Source: Artemia franciscana
Lineage: Eukaryota; Arthropoda; Branchiopoda; Anostraca; Artemiidae
DNA length: 64,000 bases
Direction of reading: 5' to 3'
Assembly (NCBI RefSeq): GCF_032884065.1
Contig: NC_088883.1
Location: 33,897,354 to 33,961,353 of the forward strand
Position numbers and translations under genes: made by a program. Below are positions 56,901 to 64,000 of the stretch, one piece after another. Every line of letters begins with the position of its first letter. The first letter of the stretch is position 1. Below the pieces are notes generated by a model. It was not told the DNA's origin. It saw nothing but the letters and a program-made list of their open reading frames with translations, and did not search any database.

Positions 56901-59078
56901 CAGATTGCCAAAGATTGTTCTTTTCAGCCAACCATCTATGGCTAATTGAAAGCAGGTTGTCCTTGTCTTGGGTGGGAGGACAACTTAAAAAAAAGATTTA
57001 AAGGAAATGAGAACTTCCTGGGAGGTTGTAAATAGTGTACACAGCTGTGTTGGCCTCAGGCAGCTTGGTGCAGCAGTGGTTTGTCAGTAGTAGCAGTAGT
57101 AGTACTCTAGTCCTGTCATAAGCTAACTCAGGAGCCAAGGAAGGGAATTGTACCACTTCCAATCATTAAATTTAGAAAGAGCATTGGATGAGTAGATTAC
57201 ATCCACATTTTTAAATTGTATTTTATCCAACAGTTCTATTGCAATTGCTTGGTGGAGTAGTTTTCACACACCAAGAATGCAAAAACTCATTTTTATAAAA
57301 GAAGGCATAAGGCAAGTATGATGTTTGGAATGAGCACGAGATACGAAAATTAATGGTAGACTTATTACTTTTATTTCAAGAAGCTTTCTTCTAGCAAGCC
57401 ACCAACTAAGAATGATATGCTGCAGCATATTCACCTCTAATTGGACAAATATAGCTACCCCCCTAGGATATATATAAGGGTTAGCTGATGGTAAATATTG
57501 ATCAGTTTATATTATTTACCTACAAATAAAGTAAACATATGATTTGACACAGTTTTTATGCTCTTTCTTAATGTGATAATTGGTTTTGGCACAAATGAAC
57601 TTTACCCCCATTCTTACATATACCAATTCATGGTGCATACTTGCACATTTGGGGGGGGGGGATGGAAAAGTTTAAACTTACCTCCATAGTTAGAATTGCA
57701 TCCTGAATCAAATTTAACACTGAATTGCATCAGAAATAAACTTTTCTACCCCAACCTCCCTAATATACAAATATATACCCTGAAATGATATATAAAGGGG
57801 GAGGAGAGAATAAGTTCATTTGCACAAAAAGCAATGATTATACTTAGAAATAGCATAAAGAAGGCATTGAGAGATATGCTTACTTTTGCAAAGGAAACAT
57901 GTTAAGAAAACAATTCTTACTTTATAAGATGCAGAACAGAATAATTGTAGCTAACATTCAACATTCTACTTTGACCCCCCTCCCAATGTGCAAATATATA
58001 ACCTAAATTAAGCTATAGGCTCATATTTTCTATGTATTCTGTCATGTGCCCCTCTTATTTTTCTGGTTCTTGATTTGAAAAAATCTAGTTTAGATAGTTT
58101 TTGCCATCTTGGAAAGGCATTAGATTAGGGAAATGAAGCTTTCAGAGTTGGGTCAGACTAAAGAATGATCCAGGAAGGCATTTTGAAGTAACTACCTCTA
58201 CTATATCTCTCTCTGAAGGGCCCCAACCTTTGATGATCTTTAAAATTTGTTATGTTATAAAAGTGGAAATATTTTGTAAAATAGATCTTCAGCTAAATAA
58301 ATGAAGTACAACAAAACTCTTTTCAGCTTCACAACTTTGCTCAATCCTAAATTATGATGATTCAAATATCCAAAAATACATTTCCTAAATTTAGAAAAAA
58401 AAATCCATTGACATGGCTTAAAATTCTACTCAAATAACACGAATTGCATTTTCAGAACTACAACCAGAGAAAAAGAAACTGATAACTGAAAATTAACATA
58501 AACATTTTTTGTCAAAATTTTAATGGGTAGCCTATAGACCTGTCAAGTAGGCAAATTTCTAAGACTTAGAAATCAGATGAAGGTTAAAATGGGAGATTGG
58601 CAATACTCCTCAGAGTAAGCTTTTGGCCCTGGATTCATTACTGAAAGTTTCATTTTTTCCTAACCTAACCTCTTTCCAGGGTAGCAAAAAGTATATAACC
58701 TCTTTCCAAGGTAGCAAAAAGTAGATAAAGTAGAATTTGCCCTTTATTTTGTCACAGTTGATTCAATTTAAAGGTTAAAACAGGAGAGACTTAGGCTATA
58801 AATTTGCACATTACAGGGGGGAGTCTAACGGGATTGTAGTTATCTTTCAGCCTATTATCTTGCAAATTATGAAGTAGGCCTAAGGATTGCTTTCTTAACC
58901 TACTTACTCAATAGCCCAATTCTAGACCTTAACAAATTCACCCAGCCTTATAAAGCACAAGCCTAACCTAGATTTGAGATAAATGTAGGCTAGAATCTAG
59001 GCTGGTCATTCCTACCTCTGTAGCCCAATTTTCAATCAAACTTACCTGTTTCTGGACATCAGCATCTGTAAGTGCCAT
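41844..59078 (-). CDS. ATP6V1E: V-type proton ATPase subunit E, four exons, 3' end missing
   Basis: Join, in transcript order, of 59078-59046, 52593-52418, 47340-47172 and 41995-41844. Subunit E forms the peripheral stalk of the V1 sector with subunit G and couples ATP hydrolysis to proton pumping. The readable 176 residues start [11 protein letters not shown], continue through a long charged helix ([13 protein letters not shown]), the conserved block [24 protein letters not shown] and the globular part [13 protein letters not shown]. They follow Drosophila Vha26 block by block. Junction phases are 0, 2 and 0, and the exon 2-3 join remakes the KKIQSS sequence. Introns are about 6.5, 5.1 and 5.2 kb. 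The last 50 or so residues (the block beginning GGVE in the fly) are not found down to the gap. Confidence 0.95.
41996..43300. other. V-ATPase intron 3, left part, nothing recognised
   Basis: AT-rich intron with no repeat or frame I can name. Confidence 0.5.
43320..43700. other. GC-richer block of unknown nature
   Basis: The base composition stands out from its surroundings and two overlapping minus-strand frames are open across it. I recognise no protein family. It is most likely a transposed piece; a SINE or TE body is possible. Confidence 0.4.
44265..44556 (-). mobile_element. tRNA-Ser-derived SINE
   Basis: On the minus strand the head reads CCCGAGTGGTTAGCGTGC then TAGACTTGAAATCC, the D-arm and anticodon arm of a serine tRNA (anticodon TGA position). 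A box B-like CGGTTCGGAAC lies about 50 bases on (44469-44479). A GC-rich body follows to about 44265. Stem pairing is too degraded for a functional tRNA. Confidence 0.75.
44860..46330. repeat. Degenerate tandem repeat region
   Basis: Ordered words recur: CCAAGTCAAAATTTGGGGTC (45069), AAGTCAAAAACTGAGATCC and AAGTTAAAATTGGAGGTTC; AGTTTCAACTTGATCCCC, AGTTTCAACTCGATTTCC and TTTTAACTTGATCTCCC; GTGATATTG and GAGATATTA. TTTACATCGCTACTTCATGG near 45380 recurs as TTACATCGCTAATTAAGCAT near 45886. The style matches the 15.5-18.5 kb element. Confidence 0.6.
47172..47340 (-). CDS. ATP6V1E: V-ATPase subunit E exon 3
   Basis: The exon starts with a single T after TTTCTTTTTCAAG, completing an isoleucine codon, and ends at LIVQGLFQ before GTAAGA. 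The 56 codons include [20 protein letters not shown], a charged middle and [16 protein letters not shown]. The acceptor and the first 15 exon bases are shared with about 50 tandem units upstream in intron 2. The reading frame stays open through the acceptor into the array for roughly 190 more codons, so a translated ORF over the exon is much longer than the real exon. Confidence 0.95.
47325..48361 (-). repeat. Tandem array seeded by V-ATPase exon 3 acceptor, block 1
   Basis: About 21 units, counted by eye, of two lengths near 40 and 54 bases. On the plus strand each has GAAGATTGACTTGAAAAAG and GAAACGGTA with TAAATAAAATT or TAAGTAAAACT linkers. On the gene's strand a unit reads TTTCTTTTTCAAG then TCAATCTTCGACAAT, identical to the real acceptor and first exon bases. 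The array starts inside the exon and runs without a break to 48361. A larger period is visible: the stretch at 47717 recurs at 48149 (about 432 bases). Confidence 0.95.
48362..50100. mobile_element. 1.7-kb element inserted into the exon 3 array
   Basis: It splits an otherwise continuous array. Its left end is a near-perfect foldback: arms of about 118 bases at 48371-48490 and 48538-48655, each with AAGGAGCGACATTAAAAC and TTACTCCGTATATGAAATGA. Its right end is the palindrome ACAGTTCGT-TACC-ACGAACTGT at 50079-50100, after GGTCGCTCCTTACTAC. No long coding frame is convincing. A terminal hairpin without an obvious target duplication recalls Helitron/Helentron-type or foldback elements. Related sequence lies at 40800-41170. 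Confidence 0.75.
50101..51475 (-). repeat. Tandem array seeded by V-ATPase exon 3 acceptor, block 2
   Basis: About 28 further units of the same family, resuming right after the inserted element. Some carry GATTGAATTG in place of GATTGACTTG. A higher-order repeat is clear: the run starting near 50359 recurs near 50915 with the same order of variant units, so a block of about 560 bases was duplicated. The array stops at a degraded unit near 51470 and is followed by unique-looking intron. Confidence 0.93.
51480..52415. other. V-ATPase intron 2 between array and exon 2, nothing recognised
   Basis: Plain AT-rich intron. No frame or repeat stands out. Confidence 0.5.
52418..52593 (-). CDS. ATP6V1E: V-ATPase subunit E exon 2 (N-terminal coiled helix)
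   Basis: Acceptor CATAG precedes ATTAAG; the donor GTAAGC follows the bases AT. The 58 codons plus two bases read [55 protein letters not shown] and QKK. This is the alpha-helical stalk segment that pairs with subunit G. It is strongly conserved with insect homologues. The first 34 or so bases and the acceptor are the seed of a seven-copy array on the intron side. Confidence 0.96.
52560..53045 (-). repeat. Seven-copy array of V-ATPase exon 2 acceptor
   Basis: The plus-strand core TTGCTCAATAAA followed by CCCATCATTTG recurs at 52564 (the exon itself), 52638, 52712, 52779, 52853, 52926 and 52998. The steps are 74, 74, 67, 74, 73 and 72. Each unit copies about 34 bases of exon 2, the acceptor region and about 35 bases of AT-rich intron. 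The AG is kept in copies 2 and 7 and mutated in copies 3 to 6. Units differ from each other more than in the exon 3 array, so this array is probably older. Confidence 0.92.
53350..53680 (+). mobile_element. 3' end of the 15.5-18.5 kb element family
   Basis: CATTAAGATCCGATCACC, CCCAGATGGTCGAATCGGGG, GTCCTAGCTTACCTGGAAGT and TGTATGTCACTTGGT match 18160-18440 in order. The terminal hairpin is degraded here. Confidence 0.85.
54226..54260 (+). repeat. Isolated transposon terminus-like motif
   Basis: CCAGGGGCGGATCCAGGGG resembles the left end at 15513. No matching right end is obvious, so it may be the edge of a broken element. Confidence 0.45.
55180..55580. repeat. Tandem repeat of about 152 bases, two full copies
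   Basis: AAACCAACCACTAATGAGAAG occurs at 55279 and 55431, followed by GTGAGGACAAACAAATAATA and ATGAATGTTCTATTCAAATA. A partial third unit with GCTCCAAAGTGCAAATTA precedes them near 55195. Confidence 0.9.
55890..57110 (+). pseudogene. Non-LTR retrotransposon with internal deletion of the catalytic palm
   Basis: The upstream part encodes [20 protein letters not shown] and, at 56004-56198, [20 protein letters not shown], typical of the linker between endonuclease and reverse transcriptase. At 56525-56815 the finger region reads [19 protein letters not shown] and [20 protein letters not shown]. The frame then jumps near 56820 straight to [20 protein letters not shown], a C-terminal block, skipping the palm with its ADD motif. 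Stops break the linker. It ends in a TAGTAGCAGTAGTAG tail. Dead copy; its 3' end is scattered through the window. Confidence 0.87.
57590..58080. mobile_element. MITE family R2, degraded copies
   Basis: CCCCAACCTCCCTAATATAC and CAAATATATACCC, then GACCCCCCTCCCAATGTGC and AAATATATAACCTAAATTA, match the left half of 62885-63240. Confidence 0.55.
58085..58640 (+). repeat. Direct repeat flanking V-ATPase exon 1, copy 1
   Basis: Collinear with 59560-60180: TTTTGAAGTAACTACCTCTA, CCTTTGATGATCTT, AAAATAGATCTTC, ACAACTTTGCTCAATCC, ATACATTTCCTAAATTT and AGACCTGTCAAGTAGGC. Confidence 0.85.
59046..59078 (-). CDS. ATP6V1E: V-ATPase subunit E exon 1 (start codon)
   Basis: Eleven codons read [11 protein letters not shown], one residue away from the fly N-terminus MALSDADVQKQ. 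The start context is good (G at -3 and +4). The donor GTAAGT follows at 59045. Exon end and phase 0 match exon 2, which begins IKQMM. The 5' untranslated part runs upstream (higher coordinates) and its edge cannot be set by eye. Confidence 0.93.
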
Positions 59079-59559
59079 GACTTTTCTTTTAAATATCTAA
59101 TAACCTGGAAGCTAATACTTTTTTCAATTTAGAATTAAATTTAGGCCTAGTCTTGTGATTTGGATTTTTTAATCACGTGATAATGTCAAAACCATGGAAA
59201 TAGATAGCACTTAACGTTTAAATAATGTCAAGTTCATCGACTTTTATTAGAAGAAAAAGAAGAAAACGATTGACAGGAATTAGCCTAATAGATTTGCTTA
59301 GTTGAAGCAAAGAGATTATCAGAATTCGTAGTCATTTTGAAAGGTGAGGCTACTAAATTATAATTGATTGAATACTCTTTTGAAGCTCAGACTCTAAAGT
59401 AATAGTAGTGGTTGATTTTTTCACGGTGGGGTCTAATAATGGAACCAGGTAGAGATTTGGCAAATAGGCTAGGTTATATTTTTCTCCATTATTCTGCTTG
59501 GTAGAAAATGAAAATATTGTTTCAGTTTGGTACTTCTCTTCACCAAAGGAAAAAACGGT

Positions 59560-60180
59560 AAAATTTGTTTAGTGACTTTGGCTCTCTTGGAAAGGGGTTA
59601 GGTTAGGAAAATGAAATTTTCAGGGATGTGTGTAAAGGCTAAAGTATGTGCCGGGAAGGTATTTTGAAGTACCTACCTTCACTCCCTCTCCCTCTGGAGG
59701 GTCCTGACCTTTGATGACCTTCAAGAACATGTGTGTTATAAAAGTGAAACCTTGCAAAATAGATCTTCTGTTCAACTTAAGTACAACAAAATTGTTTTCA
59801 ACTTTACAACTTTGCTTTATTCCAATTTATAAGGTTTTAAAGATATGCAAATACATTTCCTAAATTTTGAAATAAACATTAATGTGGCTCAGAATTGTAC
59901 TCAAATAGCAAGAATTGCATTTTGAGAACTTAAGGCAAAGAAAAGCACTGGTAACCAAAGATTAAGGTAAAATAATGTTCTGTCAAAATTTTAATAGCTA
60001 TAGACCTGTCATGTAGTCAAATTTCAGGGCCCTGTAGGGGGAGAAGGAGTGGAGGTGGATACTTTAAAATACCTTGCCAAGATATAATTTAGCCTTTAGA
60101 CCTATCCCTGAAAGTTTCATTTTCCTAACCTTACCCCTTTCCAGGATAGCCAAAAGTCACTAAACTAGAATTTTACTGGA
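59560..60180 (+). repeat. Direct repeat flanking V-ATPase exon 1, copy 2
   Basis: Matches copy 1 with TTTTGAAGTACCTACCTTCA, CCTTTGATGACCTT, AAAATAGATCTTCTG, ACAACTTTGCTTTATTCC, ATACATTTCCTAAATTTTG and AGACCTGTCATGTAGTC. It lies upstream of the gene, the first copy within intron 1. Confidence 0.85.
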
Positions 60181-60419
60181 AAAAACTATGCTATAGTTTT
60201 AGAGGAGGCTCATCACCACCTTATCAGGGGCATATTTGCTATGGGAAAAGGAGGGCAACTGCCCTTCTCAGACCTTGTTCTGTTCCTCCCAAACCAAAGT
60301 TTAGCCCCAGCTGAAATTCAGTTTCTTCTAAAAATCTTGTCAAAACTGAAATAATCTTGCATAATTTAAGTATCAACAGCAGTTTTCTTTAGTATTTGTT
60401 TACCTTTATAGTACTGTAA

Positions 60420-62620
60420 AATGCATTTATAGTACTTTTATTATTATTTATTTAGCCTATTTATTTATTAATATATCAAATGGTAAGCAATAATGCTTGT
60501 CACTATAAACACAAAACAAAAAATAAGCTAATTAGCAACACTTATAAATATTAGAAGAAGAATGAAAAATAAAGGAATTCATACCCAAAACTCATAACCA
60601 AAATATCAACTTATAACTAATAACTAAATGTCAAACATCATATGACTTCAATAGGCAGACTATCCCAATGTGAAAGAGCCCTACTAGAAAATGAGCATTG
60701 CCTTAGGCTATTTTCTTATTTGATTTTGAAGGGTACAGTTTGTAATGTTGTTGGTAGGCTGTGTGATAATGACTGTGTTTGAAAAATGAATCAAAATCTA
60801 GGTTGTCTATACCTTTAATAATATAAAACACATTGATAAGGTCACCATAATGCTGTCTGAAATATAATGACAGAATACCAAGCCTAGAAAGTGTCTCTTT
60901 GTAGAGAAGATGTTGAAGGTAAGGAAACATCCTTGACTCACTCCTTTGTACCTTTTCTATGCAAAGCTCATCCATTACATTTAGAGGAAAACAGACAGAA
61001 GTAGGTGAACAAGAGACTTGTAAAACAAAAGGAAATTTTGACAATTGAATTTTCTGAAACTTCTCTTCAAAGACAATAGATGGTAGTTTGCATTTCTCAC
61101 AATTGCTGAAACATGCTTATCAAATTTTAGTTGGGTATTGAAATAGATACCAAGGTCTTGCACCATTTCTTCAGAAGGGACATTTGTACCAGACAAAAGA
61201 TACATGTAGTTGGGAGGTATCCTACAACTAAAATGTAAAACAACACACTTGGACAGATTTATAAACATAGAATTGGATTACACATAGAATTAAACATTGA
61301 GTCAGGGAGTCAAGGTCCTCTAATATAAGTTGTACATCTGTTAGATCTTTTATAGGTAAGCAGACTTGCATGTCATCAGCAAAAAAACTTTAAAAATGCA
61401 TGATGAATAGGAGGAGGAAAGTCATTAACAAAGAAACAGAATAAAACAGGTTCTGAGCAATTGCCCTAGGGTACCCTACTTATTACTTCAATTGGAGGAG
61501 ATATCATGTCCCTGACAGCTGCCTGTTGATTATACTCCTTTAGATAATAAGCTATGAATGAAACTGTTCTTGGTCTAGGGTTGTACATAGCACATTTACA
61601 AAGAAGTAAGGGTATTGATATACCTTATTGAAAGCCTTTGAAAAGTTAATATTAACACAATCAAATAGTATACCTAGGTCTACAAAGCCCTGAAAGTGAA
61701 CAATTACCTCAAGAAATTGGGTATTATAAGATCATTGTTTTTTTAAATCATGTTGAGCAGGACTCCAAAGACTATTGTCAGCAAAGTACTTCTGAGTTGC
61801 TCTACAATCAATTTTTCCATCACTTGAGAAAAAATAAATTTGATTAAAATTGGCAGATAATTTGTAAAATCTGATATGGAACCCTGTTTATGAAGGAATT
61901 TTACTAATGCTTTCACCCAGCCAGAGGGACATGACCCACAAGCAAGAGATAAATTAAATATGAAAGTAGCCTAAGTGGCTCTACAATTTCTGCAGCTACT
62001 TTTTGGATCATATCGTTTGCAAATCTATTTACATCTGGTGATTTTGATGTGTCTAATTTATCAAGAATCTCAAACACTTCAATTACTTAGAAATCTGAAA
62101 CATTAAAGGGTAAAGTAGTTTCAGGCAATGTTGTTGGTATTTCAAAACATGAGGATATTGGTTTTGGCTTAAGGAAAACAGAAGCAAAGGTCTCATTAAA
62201 AATGTGGGCCTTTTTAAAATCATTATCCATTGTTAATTGTGTAGTTGGATGTGTGAATGTTGATACAGAGGGTGCCAGGTTTGGTTTATTTCTATTTATA
62301 TACTTCCAAAGCATTTTTGTTGATGTAATACTAGATTGAATAATATGCATCTCAAGTTCTTTACAATCGGCTCTAAGAAGCTTAGTAACCCTATTTCTTG
62401 CTCTTGTGTACACAGACCATTTATCATTATTTTGATGTTGGCTTTGGGAGTTCATTTTTGGTGTTACATGATTCAATATAAGACTGCCAAAGATAGCTTT
62501 TTTCACAAATTGCTTTGAGTATTTGATGTGTAGGCATAGGCTTTCTTCTGTGGTCAGAACAGTACTGTATGAACAGTAATATGTATTACATGTTATCAAA
62601 TGGCACATTTTTTGGTTTTT
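60420..62620 (-). pseudogene. CR1-like non-LTR retrotransposon, 5'-truncated and broken
   Basis: Read on the minus strand: a linker with NDKWSVYTRARNRVTKLLR and LWKYINRNK (62608-62087), a palm region in several frames with the catalytic FADD at 61372-61383, a thumb with VQDLGIYFNTQLKFDKHVS (61268-60981), a tail with VQRSESRMFPYLQHLL and LYFRQHYGDLINVFYIIKGI, and a final FSSRALSHWDSLPIEV near 60690-60650. The order and the closing WDSLP motif fit the CR1/Jockey group. Stops and frameshifts in the palm make it inactive. It lies about 1.3 kb upstream of the V-ATPase start. Confidence 0.88.
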
Positions 62621-62884
62621 ACTGTCATTTTTAATTGATATGTGAAAATTGGCTCTAACTCACCCCCCCCCCCGCCCTCTGTAGGATTTTGACAAAATTA
62701 TGCCACTGCACCATATCATGCTGGACAGGCAACTTAAAGTAATAGTCCTAGCTTAGGGCAAGGGTGCCCACTGAAAATTAGTAGGGGGGCAGGCACCAGA
62801 GTAGTAGTAAGCATGGTTAGGGGGATGGGAAAGGATAGCCTAATTTTTCTTAGGAATAAAGATATAAATGCACAATTGAGGCTA

Positions 62885-63240
62885 TAGAGAAGGAAACATG
62901 TTAAGAAAATTATTCTTAGACTACTTCATAATAGGTCCTCTACAAAATAATGCAGTTAACACATTTTTGGTGTCTCTTCCACTATAATATACCCCAATTA
63001 CCCCCCTCCCCACTGCTCCCAGTGTGGAAATATATAGCCCAAATTAGCGTATATATTTTGTATGTGTTGTTTTTCCATTTCTTGATTTTATCAGTATTAA
63101 TTCAATTTATGTGCATTAAATTAAAACTAGAGTGACACATGAGAAATATGTAATTTGGGCTCTATGTTTTCACTTAGGGTGGGAGGTTGAATTACAGGAG
63201 AATTGCCCTCAAAATGTGTCAGCTACAAAATAAAGAAATA
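62885..63240. mobile_element. MITE family R2, clearest copy
   Basis: The left half with TAATATACCCCAATTACCCC and AATATATAGCCCAAATTA complements the right half with TATGTAATTTGGGCTCTATG and GGGTGGGAGGTTGAATTACA. The loop is about 80 bases. Confidence 0.72.
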
Positions 63241-63574
63241 AGAAGGGAAAAAATTATTCTCTTAATATGTTCCCTTCTCAATACCCACAAATGTGCATTA
63301 ATACTAAATAAGTTTCTTTTTAAATATATTTAGAAAAATTCTCAAATAAAAGCAGGCTAACAGAGTAGGCTACAGTAGCCTTGCTAATTTTACATGCAAA
63401 ACGAAAAAAAAACTTGGCAAAATTTTAAATGGCAAGGATTCCTGGCAAAGGGACCAACTCGTTGAATTTATGGAACTTATCTGGTTATAGCAGCAATACT
63501 CAAGAAATGAAGTTAGGTTAATCCTAATGAAAAATACCAAAAGATAATGAAAATTAGAAACACTTTAGAAACCA

Positions 63575-63770
63575 ATTAGGGTTATATATTTGCCCATTAA
63601 GGGAGGGGGTAAAGCATTGTTGATCTGCATGCATAATGTGTTAGTTGTAATTATTTTGCATATTATGAAGTTAGAATTGTTTTCTAACTTCATGCTGTCA
63701 AATACTTTATCTCCCCTGCCCCTTATGTACAAATATATAGCCAAATAAGTCTGATATATTATGTTACCCA
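63575..63770. mobile_element. MITE family R2, compact copy
   Basis: TATATATTTGCCCATTAAGG and GGGGTAAAGCATT on the left complement AATACTTTATCTCCCC and CTTATGTACAAATATATAGC on the right, meeting at TATGAAGTTAGAA/TTCTAACTTCATG. Confidence 0.72.
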
Positions 63771-64000
63771 CCATCTGTTTTCCACTGAGTGTAAGCTAAT
63801 TGTTTCTTAATATAGACAGATGAAACTGATTTGTTCTCAAGTTTTGCACAGCTTAATTCTTGAGTGTTGTTGCTATAACAAATAAGTAACAAATTTACTA
63901 TATATTCAATCATTCTGCATCATTAATCTTAATTTATTGTGTGCAAAACATAGATTGAAATAAAATCAGATTCAAGCCAATATTATGGAAAGATTTTTGT

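Overview
This is a stretch of an animal nuclear genome, not a microbial one. Its genes are split into short exons with good GT-AG junctions, introns run from 4 to 9 kb, the base composition is AT-rich, and most of the DNA is transposon debris, inverted repeats, TA microsatellites and poly-C runs. The two proteins I can read, the LINE remnants and the repeat style suggest an arthropod, perhaps a crustacean such as a brine shrimp. That last step is a guess from repeat style, not a measurement. The window is a scaffold: a run of exactly 100 N at 39458-39557 joins two contigs.

Left contig (1-39457). A plus-strand gene for a MAP kinase-interacting kinase (Mnk/MKNK; Lk6 in Drosophila) occupies about 0.7-35.0 kb in six visible exons: 732-774, 9794-9925, 18861-18958, 25843-26101, 30611-30765 and 34809-35006. 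All junction phases agree. The 295 readable residues run from a basic N-terminal region through the glycine loop, catalytic loop, the Mnk-specific DFD motif, the two activation-loop TP sites and the Mnk zinc-binding cysteine cluster. The C-terminal part of the kinase and the tail are not visible. The introns hold a hAT-type MITE with a perfect 8-bp target duplication, several foldback elements, a 3-kb tandem-repeat element that looks Helentron-like, LINE 3' ends and a 2-kb duplicated segment.

Right contig (39558-64000). A minus-strand gene for subunit E of the V-type proton ATPase (ATP6V1E; Vha26 in Drosophila) has four visible exons: 59046-59078, 52418-52593, 47172-47340 and 41844-41995. Together they give about 176 of roughly 226 residues. 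The last exon is not visible. Its introns and upstream DNA hold a deleted LINE, a CR1-like LINE, a tRNA-Ser-derived SINE and many MITEs. The two genes converge on the assembly gap and both lose their 3' ends next to it.

The most unusual feature is that three different exon-intron junctions in these two unrelated genes are the seeds of tandem arrays. The last 93 nt of Mnk exon 5 plus its splice donor are repeated seven times (30673-31750). The acceptor and first 34 or so nt of V-ATPase exon 2 are repeated seven times (52560-53045). The acceptor and first 15 nt of V-ATPase exon 3 are amplified to about 50 copies in a satellite-like array that a 1.7-kb element has split (47325-51475). In each case the array lies on the intron side of the exon and carries real or decaying splice signals.
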